Shown one piece after another: positions 39,247 through 50,250 of a DNA stretch of 64,000 bases. A program made the translations under genes and the position numbers. Under the pieces are notes generated by a model. The model was not told where the DNA came from. It saw nothing but the letters and a program-made list of their open reading frames with translations, and ran no database searches. Positions within the stretch are counted from its first letter, which is position 1; each line of letters opens with the position of its first letter. Source of the stretch: Paragordius varius (taxonomy: Eukaryota; Nematomorpha); assembly GCA_964247055.1 (NCBI GenBank), contig OZ176050.1, positions 5,642,001-5,706,000 on the forward strand, read 5' to 3'.

Positions 39247-39655
39247 TTATTTTTTGAAAAATTTAAAAACTTTATCTTTAAATTTATTGGTTTGCAAAAT
39301 TATGTTATCGGCTAAATGAGTATCATCATCTGGTTTGTGGGTGTTGATCAATTCTTGGTCCTTTTCGCATGGCTGTAATTTATATTTATCACGAATGTTC
39401 TCACGCACTTCAGCACGTTTCAAACTCCTTTCCAACGCCATTTTTTCTTTAAGTCTAAAAATAGGTTTTAAAATACTTTTTTTGTTTTTCGAATGCTTTT
39501 CTTGCTTCTTCAGACATGGTCGGCATGACAGGTACCGATGATTCGTTTTTGTCATTGGACTTTCCTTCTATTTTATCAACGATTTCATTAAATCCTTCAT
39601 TAAATTGTTTAACAACAGGGTTCGAACCAACTGCATATTTAATTAAATGGTCCAT
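39247..39655 (-). CDS. Complexin-like SNARE regulator (2 exons, apparent 22-nt intron)
   Basis: Minus-strand exons 39655-39477 and 39454-39247 join to 128 residues, close to the family's usual 130-145. Complexins bind assembled SNARE complexes at synapses and control vesicle fusion. The central helix is recognisable: EEARKAFEKQKK then LKEKMALERS, then RAEVRENIRDKYKLQ, matching the E-R-x-x-x-R-x-x-IRDKY core of complexins. The N-terminus (MDHLIKYAVG) resembles the short amphipathic start of the family, and the C-terminus ends KDKVFKFFKK, a plausible membrane-binding amphipathic tail. The implied intron, 39476-39455, starts GT and ends AG but is only 22 nt and not a multiple of three. A rival donor at GTCTGA would give a 61-nt intron and delete 13 residues of the accessory helix. 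Assembly error is also possible. Confidence 0.75.
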
Positions 39656-41980
39656 ATCATATCACGCACTCATTAAATCATTAGTTTATTATGGTATAAA
39701 TTGAACGGTAAAATTTATTAACACTTCGATTCGAATTGGGATGACTATGGACACTTGACCATATTCAAATTAGATATATCAAAAATACTGAAAAAAACAA
39801 ATCAAATTTAAATTTAGCTTTTATTTTAATAAAAATTATAAAAAGTCGAAATATATATGAAATTTATTCCAAAAAAGCTTCATATCATACTAATTTAGCT
39901 TTTCATCTTTTTTGATATTTTAACTTAAAACTAAAGTTTATAACAATATGAATTTTGGGGAAGTTTTACCATAGCGATTTCTACACTTCGATTCAATTTG
40001 GGGTATTTAAATACCCCAGACTAAATTGAGTTAGGATTATAAAAAACTACTGAAGAAAACGGTACCAATTTAAAATTATGCTTCTACCTAATAAAAATTA
40101 TATATATATATGCCAAAATATCTAAATAAATTTTTGCTTTGAAAAAAAAGTTCCATGTCTAACTACTTCGACGCCATTTTTATTTTAAAAAAAAATTTTG
40201 AAAAATATCGTCCATTTAAATTTTAGGGTAGAATTAAAGCAACTACATCTAACATTGATAGAAATAGAAAAAGCGGTTTATTTTGTGTTATTTTTCAGTT
40301 CTACCGTTGTACACATGTCACGTTGATTAAATTTTTACCTTTCGGTTTTAGCTTAAAATTAATATCAAGTATTTTAATTAAATTTTTATTATATTTTGGT
40401 TTACTGATGTTATATAAGTGCAAAATTTTGCCATGTTTTCCATTCCTACCATATTTTTTATAGAATTTAATTTTAAACAGGCCTGGGGTATTTAACTACC
40501 CCAATTTGAATCGAAGGACTAAAATAATAAGTGTTAAATTTGAAAAAAAAACTATTTTAGGTATCAACACTTGGATACAACTCATTCGTTTCAGTCCTTC
40601 GATTTAAATTGGGGTAGTTGAATACCTTACGCTTATTTAAATAAAAATATTTCAATATATATGGAATAAATTTAAACCATGGCAAAATCTTGCATTGAAA
40701 CGAAATATAGTAAAAAATTCATGGAAAAATACTTGATATTACGTATTAAGGGGTATGACCAAAAGATAAAAATTTTGCCAAGATGACATGCATGCATAAG
40801 CAATATACAAAAATTATGCAAAATATACCACTTTTTCTCTATATATCAATGTTAATTTTGATATTAATAAAAAGTTAATTTAATTTTAAGCTTAGATTCA
40901 AAACCCGATATTTTGCAAACATGTTGTAAAATAAAAATGGCGTCCAAGTAGTTTAATACGGTATTTTTCCAAAACTAAATTTTATTTGGATATTTTGGCC
41001 TTTTCACACAATGTTTATTGGGATAGAAGCATTAATTTAAATTGGAACCGTTTCTCTCAGTAGTCTTCTAATAATATTAATTTAAATATTGTCTGTGGAT
41101 TAAAGATATTTCAATTAACATCAAAGTGTAGCCAAATTTAAAATATTCTTTCATTAGTTTTTTAGGCGCATCAAAAAAAATATTTACAAAGAAACGTCAA
41201 GTTATAAAAAATCTCCTACTTTATCAGCATTTTTTTAATTTATAATCGCTAATACAACAGACAAATAAATGTATACTATTGTTAGAAAATCTAAATAATT
41301 ACTTTAAAAAGCTTTCAGGCTATATACCAGCAAAACTTAATAAATTTTGAATTTATAATCAGCTGTTCATTCCAATCATTGTTTTTCAAGTCCCGGTTTT
41401 AGACTCTAAAATCCAAAAATCTGTTAAAAACACAGTGCCCACAAAAAATAACCTGTTGAAATATATATTTCCTGATAGGAGGATCATCATTTTGGTTTTG
41501 GTCCAAATGATACTAGAAAGTTTTTTATACTTTTATGGTAAGTGCTTCATTTCAGATGGCAAAATTGTCGGGATTGCGCAATAAATATTTTAAATATATA
41601 TTTATTTTAACAAAACAATATTATCAAAAAATGCATACTTTTTTCATAAATTTTATTTTCAGGAAAATTTTGTACTAGTTTGAGGATGATGGAAAGGATA
41701 TAAGATTTAGGTATTATAAAAACACTTCTATATAATTTAGTAACTGATTTCTATGACCTTAGATTTTGATTCAAATATTCATTCATCTTCAAATTTTACT
41801 TTTACCATTCACCAAATTTTTAAGCACAAACCTTTGTAAATATGCGTATTTTTTTTTGTATTTTTTTCATTTCTTTTTATTGATATATTTATTTATCTAT
41901 TTTTGATTTCATTAAACTATTAATTACTATGTATTTTAGTGTTTATTTTTTTTATCTATTATATTATTTTTGTTAATTGT
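39656..41980. repeat. Cluster of inverted-arm repeats between the complexin-like gene and the LINE
   Basis: No gene is seen. Repeated motifs close to CTTCGATTCAAATTGGGGTA occur at about 39724, 39986 and 40598 and, inverted, near 40480-40520. At 39998-40017 the palindrome GGGGTATTTAAATACCCC stands at the end of one arm. The segments about 40420-40520 and 40594-40700 are inverted copies of each other around a spacer of about 75 bp. An inverted copy of the GAAACGAACAGCTGAT dispersed repeat fills about 41040-41450. Confidence 0.55.
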
Positions 41981-41984
41981 GTGT

Positions 41985-44900
41985 TGTTTTATGGGTGTTT
42001 TTAAAGCGTGTAGGCCAGACCAAACCAGTCGCTGCACGGAGGTAGGGGCCAATAGAGATAAAGAATGTTGTAAAATTGTTTTGCCAGTTAAGTTGTATGT
42101 AGTTGAAACTATGAGGGTAAAAAAGGTAAATTTTTTGTGCATTCAGGAGACCAGATACCGTGGAAACGGCACTAAGATGTTAGAGAGCTATAAAATTTTT
42201 ATTCATGCTCTAGTTACTGTGGGGTCGCCATAATAGTATGTCCAAAATTTGCCAATCAAGTAATTGAGGTTAGACATGCTGACAGTAGAATTAATAAGAA
42301 GGCTTTTACCATCTTTAGCGTTTATGCTCCCCATATAGGGTTAAGTATACCGGAGAAAGTTAAATATTATGATTTGTTAGATGGAGAAATGACTTCATTA
42401 ACGAAAGACAGAGAAATCAAATTTGGAATGATTTCAATGGGTATAAGGGACAAAATAGGAGAGGTTTGAGCCTTGGCACAGCGGAAAAGGCCACCGGGTT
42501 ATCAATGAAGAAGGAGCTAGTTTATTAAGATTTGCTCAATCTTAAAACTTAGCTATAACAAATACCTTTTTTACTAAAAGGGATAGCCATTTAATTACTA
42601 AGTCATAAATAGAGTATATTCTGGTACCGCGAAAGTTTTTAAAGTTTGTTGTGGACTACAAAGTCAGACCTAACCTGTAGATTAGTACACAACATGCTTT
42701 AATTATGTGCATATATGACAGATATACCAATAAATCCTAAAAAGCGTAAACTTATAGCGCCATAAGTAATTAAATGGAATTCCTTAAGAAACAGTAAAGT
42801 TAGATTCGTAGAAACGATAGGCATGCTAGACATAAACAGCGATCTAGATAGTGTTTGGTCTTAGGCGGCTAAAAAAATTAGAGAGGCGGGAGTTAAGGTG
42901 TGCGGAATGAAAAATGGTAGAAATCAGGTTTATAGAGAGGCATGGCTGAAAGATAGAATAATTTTAAAATCGCGAGAGAAAAATAAAGCTTTTAAAATGT
43001 GGAGGGTTATCCACCATCCTGAAGACAAGGAAAAATATAAAAGGATTAATATGGAGCTTGTGAGATTGGTCAAAAAAGAGAAGACGGCAACATTATATGA
43101 GGAGTTAAACAGAAAGCAAGGTATAAACAAAGTGTTTAGAATTGCTCGATAAAGACACAGAAGAAGGCTGGACTTGCCCCCTTACGCAACCGCTATTTAA
43201 GACAAAAATGGCATAATACTCGTTAAAGAAGCGAAAATTTTGAAGAGGTGGAAAGAATATTTCCAGTACCTTGAATTCGGCGTTGAAACAAATTATATCT
43301 CTGCGCATATTTAAAATATAAACAGGTTGGTTTAGAAGGTGTTTATAAATAAGGCTACAGGTCCAGACAATATTAACATCTGTTGGAAAATAATGTTAGA
43401 GAAGGTATTAAATTTTTGACGGATATGTTTAATAATGTAGTTACTACAGGTATAATACCAACCGAATGGAAGGAGAGTTTTACTGTCCCATTTTCAAGGG
43501 TAAAGGATATATTAATGATTGTAATAATTACAGAGAGATAAGTTTGATGTCGCACAATGAAGTTGTTTGAGAAATTACTAGCGAAACAAATGAGAAAAAT
43601 AGTTAGTATAGAGGGTAATCAATTTGGTTTTATTCCAGGAAAGTCCACCATTGATCCGATTCACGCAGTAAGAAGGCTAATTAATCATATAGAAATGAAA
43701 AAGGAGTTGCATGGTATTTTAATCGATATTGAAAAGGTGTTTGACAGAATATTACGGAGTATAATATGGTAGATTTTAGGACGAAAAAACGTTCCTGAAA
43801 GTTACATAAAATCGGTCCGTTACTATTTATAATATGCATCGCCGTAATTTCAAGAGAAGTGGGGCAACAATATGGCTGGTCAGCGACCTCAGAGTGCTGT
43901 CAGACAAGTTGCATGAATGAAAGAATTGGTGAGCAAATGGATGGATGCTTTACGACGGTGCGATTTAAACGTTAAAAGAAAGAAAACGGAACTTATAAAT
44001 TTCGGTAAGAAAAAACGAGAAATGGAATTAGAAGAAGGCTGGGTATTAAAAGGTCAGGAGGAATGCAAATAGTTAGGAGCGATTTTAGCAGAATATGGTT
44101 CTTTAACGCATGATATAAATCTAAGAATTCGTAATATACCATTTACACTTCAAGAGTGTCCTTGAACAATTCAAGTTGGTCCTTGAACAATTCAAGTTGG
44201 TCCTTGAACAGTTCAAGTTGGTCCTTAAAATTTATAAATTTTGATTTAACCATAATTTTTGCATTTATTTTTTTATTTAATTATTTATTAACCTAATTTT
44301 CTTTATTTATTATATATTTATTCATTTGAAAATAAAAATTTTTATTGAAAAACTTTTTTTTTGTTTCAAACTATTTTTTTTTAATTGAACAAAATTTTTG
44401 ACTTTTAAATGTTTTTAATGAAAAATTTTAATTAATAACCTAGAAAACTTATATATTTTTTCATTTCGTGCTAAAATCTTATAAATATCCAAAATTATTT
44501 TAAGAAATTAATAAAGATATATGGTTTCTCAAAGATTAAAAGTTGATATCGATTTAAAATTTATGTATAGACGAATTATTTTCGATTTGATTGATAAAAA
44601 TTAAAAACAAAACAAAAAAGTTAAAGGACCAACTTGAACTGTTCAAGGACCAACTTGAATTGTTCAAGGACCAATTTGAACTGTTCAAGGACACTCTTGA
44701 AGTGTAAATGGTATAGTTGAGCAAATTATAAAAAGATCTCAAATGTTTTGTGCGATAAAAATACTGAATTAAAAGTCAAGGGTAAGATTTACAGTGCCGT
44801 TATACAGCCAGCAATGATGTATAACTCACAGACATGGGCAATAAAGAAATCAGAAGAGAGGCACTTTGAGGTTACTGAAATGAGAATGCTTAGATTGATG

Positions 44901-45200
44901 TGCAGTGTAACGAGGAATGACAAGGTGAAGAATGTCTACATAAGAGGAAGTACGGAAATCAAACCGGTAACGCAAAAGATGATGGTAAATCGTTTAAGAT
45001 GGTTGGGACATGTCGAAAGAAGAGATAAAAATTACATTGGTAAAAAGATTGACGATTATATGTGAAATGTAAGAGGGCGCCCTAAAACGCGATAGATAGA
45101 TACAGTTAGGAGGGAAATGGCAAAACTGAAATAAAAACGCGCGGACACCATAGACAAGGTTCTATGGCGAAATAGGTTTAGGATATGACCGCTCGAAAAA
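41985..45200 (+). mobile_element. Degenerate RTE-like LINE, split by a foldback element
   Basis: Broken reading frames follow the order of an RTE-type ORF2. Endonuclease start: VKKVNFLCIQETRYRGNGTK (about 42110-42175). Linker region: 42898-43152. Reverse transcriptase palm: EGNQFGFIPGKSTIDPIHAV and GILIDIEKVFDRI (about 43557-43770). Post-RT region: KYLGAILAEYGS-like, interrupted at 44135. C-terminal: KGKIYSAVIQPAMMYNSQTW and LRWLGHVERRDKNYIGKK (44748-45065). The catalytic F/YADD block appears deleted near 43840, and there are several stops and shifts, so it is inactive. These signatures are typical of the endonuclease-reverse transcriptases annotated widely in invertebrates. No long terminal repeats are seen. 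Confidence 0.88.
44135..44715. mobile_element. Foldback MITE with 21-bp iterons, copy 1 (inside the LINE)
   Basis: A 581-bp element with inverted ends TATACCATTTACACTTCAAG / its complement. Just inside each end are tandem 21-bp iterons close to CAATTCAAGTTGGTCCTTGA, about three on the left and a mirrored set on the right, so the whole arms can fold together. The core is AT-rich with no coding frame. Removing it would make the LINE's post-RT region continuous, so the insertion came after the LINE. The target duplication is within TA-rich sequence and cannot be fixed beyond TA. Confidence 0.8.
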
Positions 45201-45219
45201 GTGATATCATATAATGTAA

Positions 45220-45642
45220 TTATATTATTTTTATATAAGTTATTTTTACTGTATTAAATATTATTGTTTAGATTTTAATAATAAGTTTAGCCAGTAAATA
45301 ATTGAATAAAATTATTTTGATATATTTTAATAAAATTTTTTATGTATATTAATTAAAGGAAAAACTAAATTTTTTGATTTGATTATTAATAAAAACCCTA
45401 ATTATATGATTTAAAGCCATTTATATGTAAACATCTGATATAATTATAATAAATTTAATATCTCAAATTATCATTTTTTTATTATCCTTAATTTTTACTT
45501 TCCCAATTTTAATTTCTTTCAATATTTCAAAAATTAGGTCGTCAACAAATAAAAATTTTTGTGGCAAATGAATTCGTTTGGTTATAAGCCTCACAAAAAA
45601 TTTTTTTTGATAAAAAATTGACCCTATTTTTTACACACAATG
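45220..45642. mobile_element. Half copy of the CTGTGTGC palindromic element
   Basis: This segment is homologous to the right half of the palindromic element at 58661-59852: shared blocks include CGTCAACAAATAAAAATTTT and GGCAAATGAATTCG, and it ends TTTACACACA where the intact copy has TTTGCACACAG. The left half is missing. It abuts the 3' end of the LINE. Confidence 0.65.
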
Positions 45643-45829
45643 GTGTATTAAGTGTTAAATAAAAATTTTCAAATATGAGTCCGGATCGTTTATCCACACA
45701 ACCAGTTAAACATAAACTGGAGAAACAGTTTCATTTTTGATAAATCATTAGTACCGGTTTCAAAGGTTCTTTTCGCCAATTACACCTTATTTAAATAAAA
45801 AAACCTGTAGATTTTGTTACATAAAACAA

Positions 45830-45835
45830 TTTATT
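45830..45835 (-). promoter_or_regulatory. Candidate poly(A) signal of the UBE2L3-like gene
   Basis: AATAAA on the minus strand, about 39 bp after the stop codon at 45874-45876. Confidence 0.5.
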
Positions 45836-45873
45836 AATATGTCAATTAAGCGCATAATATAAATAAGTAAGAA

Positions 45874-48799
45874 TTAATGTCCGTTAGTTTTCTTTTCACT
45901 GTATTTTTTGGTATATTCTTCAGCGTTTTTCATGAATCGTTTTTTGTCTTTTGTAAACTCCTCCGCTATCTCAGCTCTCAAAGGGTGCTCTGGTTCAGGT
46001 TCTTCAATCTAAATTAGGGATAACAACAATGTTTCATAAATAGTTAAAGAATTTCTGTGGGATAAAATGCTATTACTTATATGATTATATTTAAAAGGCA
46101 TAAAAAAGCTTTTATCATATAAAAATAAAACAACCCAAGATAATTATATGTGTATCACAGTTCAGTTTTATTCTTATGCGATAATTAAAACAAACAAAAA
46201 AATAGGGATTGAACCCGAAACCATTTGATGCTAAAATGTTTGTACAAATAGGGAGCACAGTTACAAACGACCCAATTATAACAATAAATAATTTGTTTAA
46301 TTTTCGTGTATTAAAATAATTATGCTAACTGAAAATTAATAAATGGAACCAAAATAAAACAATGGCAGAAAAGGATGCAGACACTTAAACTAGATATAGT
46401 CCTTATATAAAAACGGTTTTAGTTCCAACCACTAATATAAATATTTCATTTACCATTATAATGTGGCTTAAAATGCTTTATATATATATTATCAATATAC
46501 AGTATGCATTTTAATGTATGTTCAGTAATTTTATTGCCAGTCCAATAACATAAATGGTTTATCCAATGCGTAAAATACTGACCCACGAAATTATTTCGTA
46601 GTACACATATGAAAGAGGATTGACGTGAGAATAAACATAGGCTTTAATTTGATGGATATTTCGTAATGTTAAATTTTGATAATATTATAGAAATTTATGT
46701 TAACATTTGTAATATTGTTGTTACGTATTTAGATGCGGAATTTTGTGTGTTTTTATCTTTGATAAATTAATAAATAGTAAAATACGTATTTTAAAATTTT
46801 TTATGTTAATTATTCTAAATTTAATAATATATATTTTTCAACATGCTAAATACCTGTATTAATTAATATTGGTATTATAATTTTATATAGTTGTTATTAC
46901 TAATTAAAAAAACACAGGTAAATATATATTTGTGAAAATTAAGTAGAATTTATATTTTTGTCTTTTATGTTTTGCATTCGCATACAGGTAAAAATGGATG
47001 TTACGGTTTTAGGTTTGACATTTTATTTTCGAATCCAACTTATATTTTAACAAACACCTTATGTCACCAAAGATTGAAAATAAGATCAAAATATAACCGC
47101 AATTTTTACCTGTATTTATTACAATGTCCAAAATATGTAGGTTAATTACAATTAACAATGCAAAACCTAAAATTTTTTTTTACTAAATTTGTTAAAAACC
47201 GCAATTTTTACCTGTATTTATTATAATGTCCAAAATATGTAGTAGTTAATTACAATTAACAATGCAAAACCTAAAAAACAAAAAAAACTAAATTTTTACT
47301 AAATTTATAAAAAACCGCAATTTTTACCTGTATTTATTATAATGTCCAAAATATGTAGTAGTTAATTACAATTAACAATGCAAAACCTAAAAAACAAAAA
47401 AAACTAAATTTTTACTAAATTTATAAAAAACCGCAATTTTTACCTGTAGTTATTAAAATGTCCAAAATATGTAGTAATTGATTACAATTAACATTACATA
47501 AAAAAAACAAAAAAAATTAATTTTGACTAAATTTAAAAACCGAATTTTTACCTGAGTAAATTGTCTGAAATACTTAAAAATTATTAATAATTAACAATGC
47601 AAAACATAAAAGACAAAAATCTAAATTCTACTTAAATTTTCACAAATATTATTTACCTATGTTTTTTTAATTAGTAATAACAACTATATAAAATTATAAT
47701 ACCATTATTGATTAATTGGTATTTAGCATGTTGAAAAATATTTAGTATTAAATTTAGGAATAATTAACAAAAAAAATTTTAAAATACGTATTTTACTATT
47801 TATTAATTTATCAAAGATAAAAACACACAAAATTCCGCATCTAAATACGTAACAACAATATTACAAATGTTAACATAAATTGCTATAATATTCTCAAAAT
47901 TTAACATTACGAAATATCCATCAAATTAAAGCCTATGTTTATTCTCACGTCAATCCTCTTTCATATGTGTACTACGAAATAATTTCGTGGGTCAGTATTT
48001 TACGCATTGGATAAACCATTTATGTTATTGGACTGGCAATAAAATTACTGAACATACATTAAAATGCATACTGTATATTAAATTTAAAAATGTAAATGTT
48101 GGCTAAAACAACTAACACCCTCATAAATTTTATAATAACATTCAATAGCTCAAATAGCAACCGATTTAGACTCGGTAAATATAGTATCATGTATTAATGA
48201 ACACTGTTCTTAGCGTATCTCGCATGCCAAATAGAATAGCATTTAGAAGTATCGATTTGTCTGTCTTTCATGAGAAAAACTTATAATTTAATTAATGTCG
48301 ATAATGTTGGAAGTTTAGGTTGTAAAAATATTTTAAACTAACGTACAAGACGGGCGTTTTAACCGACAAGAAAGGTATAAAAGTAAATAATTTAACCATT
48401 CCAATACGCGATTAGATAGTGTTTTAGGAAACGCGTTAAAAATTATTAATAAAATCAAATTTCAAATTATCATATAAATTTTAAATATTAAATAGAATCG
48501 ATGGCCCATCCGTCATCTTTCCAATATAAAGTAGCAAAAATTAAGACACATAACATTAGGGTGTATCAAAATGGTACCAAACGACAAAAATTGATAGAAT
48601 GCTGAAATATCACGTAAATGAAAAATTGCGTATACTGTAAGTACATAGGCATTGAACATGCAAGAATAATGATCTCAGAATAATATATGTAAATGTAAGA
48701 GTGATATAATAATTATTTGACATTTTTCATATTTGATTTTTACGGATTTTGCCACTTATGGTCAAAAAATATTTTTTTTAAAGTTCTTAGCAATATTAC

Positions 48800-48841
<42 letters not shown>

Positions 48842-50182
48842 ACTGAATAATATATGCAAGATATTAATTAAGGTTTTGTGAGAGACAGGGTGACTTCAAC
48901 TTATACAAAAATACACGGCGTCTCCGCATAATAATTTTTTTCATTTATATTATTTGATTTTTGGTTTATAATAGACGATAGAGGTTGAGGAACAGTAAAC
49001 GGCGCTTTTACGTTTTATTCTAAAAAAATCATGTTAGAAAGATGATTAGAGCCAATTTAGGTGTAAAAGCTGCTTTGCATAATTGTTAATTACAAGATTT
49101 GTATATAAATATATCACAAACGTATGTTAAGCAGTGCTAAATTAGCCGCTTAATACAATGAATGCGCAACTGTGCATTCAAAAACGGTTTTATGATTAAA
49201 AAATTCAAAGTATTTCTACAAATCGTAAATCGATAAATTAGCATAAAAATGGGTAGTTTAAACAGAGGTCCTACCTTAAGAATTTGCAAAATGGGTGTTC
49301 TATATAATTTCTTTATATAAACGAGTATTTCTAAATGCATCAATGTGAAGAGTAATATTTTTTTTATATTCATAAAACAACTTATGAACCAAATGCAGTA
49401 ATAACAATATTAATATTTTCATTAATCGTTATGTTGATTTGACGGAAATGGGTTTTATAAGATAGTTTTTATGTTTATTTTTAATTTTATTTCTGTAAAT
49501 GTCCATTAAGCTTTGTATTTTATGAGAATCACTTAATATTTGACCATTTTAATATTATAAAGGTAATATTTTATGAAATTATTTGTATATTGAGGATGTC
49601 AGGTAAGATTCAGAATAAATGACAAAATGGGCATAAAAAACTGATATCCAAAAAACTAATTTGTAACGGAAAACAATCACCTAATTAAATAATAATATGG
49701 CAATAAGATAAACCTTTAACACCATTTTATTCTTGAAATATTCCTGAGGATGATTAAATTTTTAGCCATAATTATTAGCGAATTAAAAAATGTCCAGGCA
49801 TTAAATATATGGACCTAACGAGCGATATGAAATTAATTATTACCAGAGTGACAAGCGATAAAATAACTTGATCAGTTTTTGTTGCGGGTTTCCAATTTTC
49901 TGGTCGTATGATAGGCAAACAAACTTGACCCTTTTCATCAATGTTAGGATGATATATTTTGGTTTTAAAATTAATTTTAGGTGGTTTAAATGGATATTCG
50001 GGCGGAAAGCCTATCTCAATTTTAAAACTTCCTTTATTGTAGGGAGGATTTCTAGGTGATATCAATCCTTTCCATAATAAAATATTGTTTTCATCAACTT
50101 GTATGTCGTGAAATATTTTTTTAATATCAGATGAGCCTTTCAAATCAACTAGCTCCTTGCTTAATCGCCTAGATGCTGCCAT
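45874..50182 (-). CDS. UBE2L3: Ubiquitin-conjugating enzyme E2 L3-like (2 coding exons)
   Basis: Minus-strand exons 50182-49844 and 46008-45874 join to 157 residues, against 154 in human UBE2L3. The enzyme accepts ubiquitin from E1 and passes it to HECT and RBR ligases, in cytosol and nucleus. The UBC fold is plain: [11 protein letters not shown] at the start, [18 protein letters not shown] (HPN motif at residues 78-80) and [11 protein letters not shown] with the catalytic cysteine at residue 88, then [12 protein letters not shown]. The last exon gives [20 protein letters not shown] to the C-terminus, matching the human tail. The intron is about 3.8 kb, begins GTAATA, ends TTTAG, and carries a large hairpin element (46495-48079). 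The start codon is 68 bp from that of the divergent KAT7-like gene. Confidence 0.96.
46495..48079. mobile_element. 1.6-kb hairpin element with tandem-repeat loop
   Basis: Two inverted arms of about 480 bp (46495-46979 and 47596-48079) are almost perfectly complementary; the outer ends are AATATACAGTATGCATTTTA and its complement. The loop contains about four and a half tandem copies of a unit of about 116 bp, marked by AACCGCAATTTTTACCTGTA at 47095, 47197, 47313 and 47429, with a diverged copy at 47538. No coding frame. It resembles foldback-type non-autonomous transposons. It sits in the UBE2L3-like intron; the arms' similarity suggests recent origin or active arm conversion. Confidence 0.8.
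48800..48841. repeat. (TA)n microsatellite
   Basis: About 40 bp of TA dinucleotides in the UBE2L3-like intron. The rest of that intron outside the hairpin (48080-49843) shows nothing else recognisable. Confidence 0.9.
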
Positions 50183-50250
50183 AGAAATTTTTTTAAATCA
50201 ACATGTGTTTCTTTAACTGTTTAAATGACTGTACAGGATATATTTGAAAT
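50183..50250. promoter_or_regulatory. Putative bidirectional promoter, UBE2L3-like / KAT7-like
   Basis: Only 68 bp separate the two divergent start codons, so both promoters and 5' leaders must share this stretch or overlap the neighbouring coding exon. No TATA element is evident. A TGTACAG lies 17 bp before the KAT7-like ATG and could serve as a splice acceptor for a leader exon or spliced leader; this is unproven. Confidence 0.6.

Noticed and set aside
42000-45200. Retroelement considered as an old viral copy
   Set aside because: Endonuclease plus reverse transcriptase order, with no terminal repeats, protease or envelope, fits a non-LTR retrotransposon.
46198-46268. tRNA-like stretch on the minus strand with a GGTTTCGGGTTCAATCCC box-B-like segment
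   Set aside because: No acceptor or anticodon stem can be drawn. At most a decayed SINE head.
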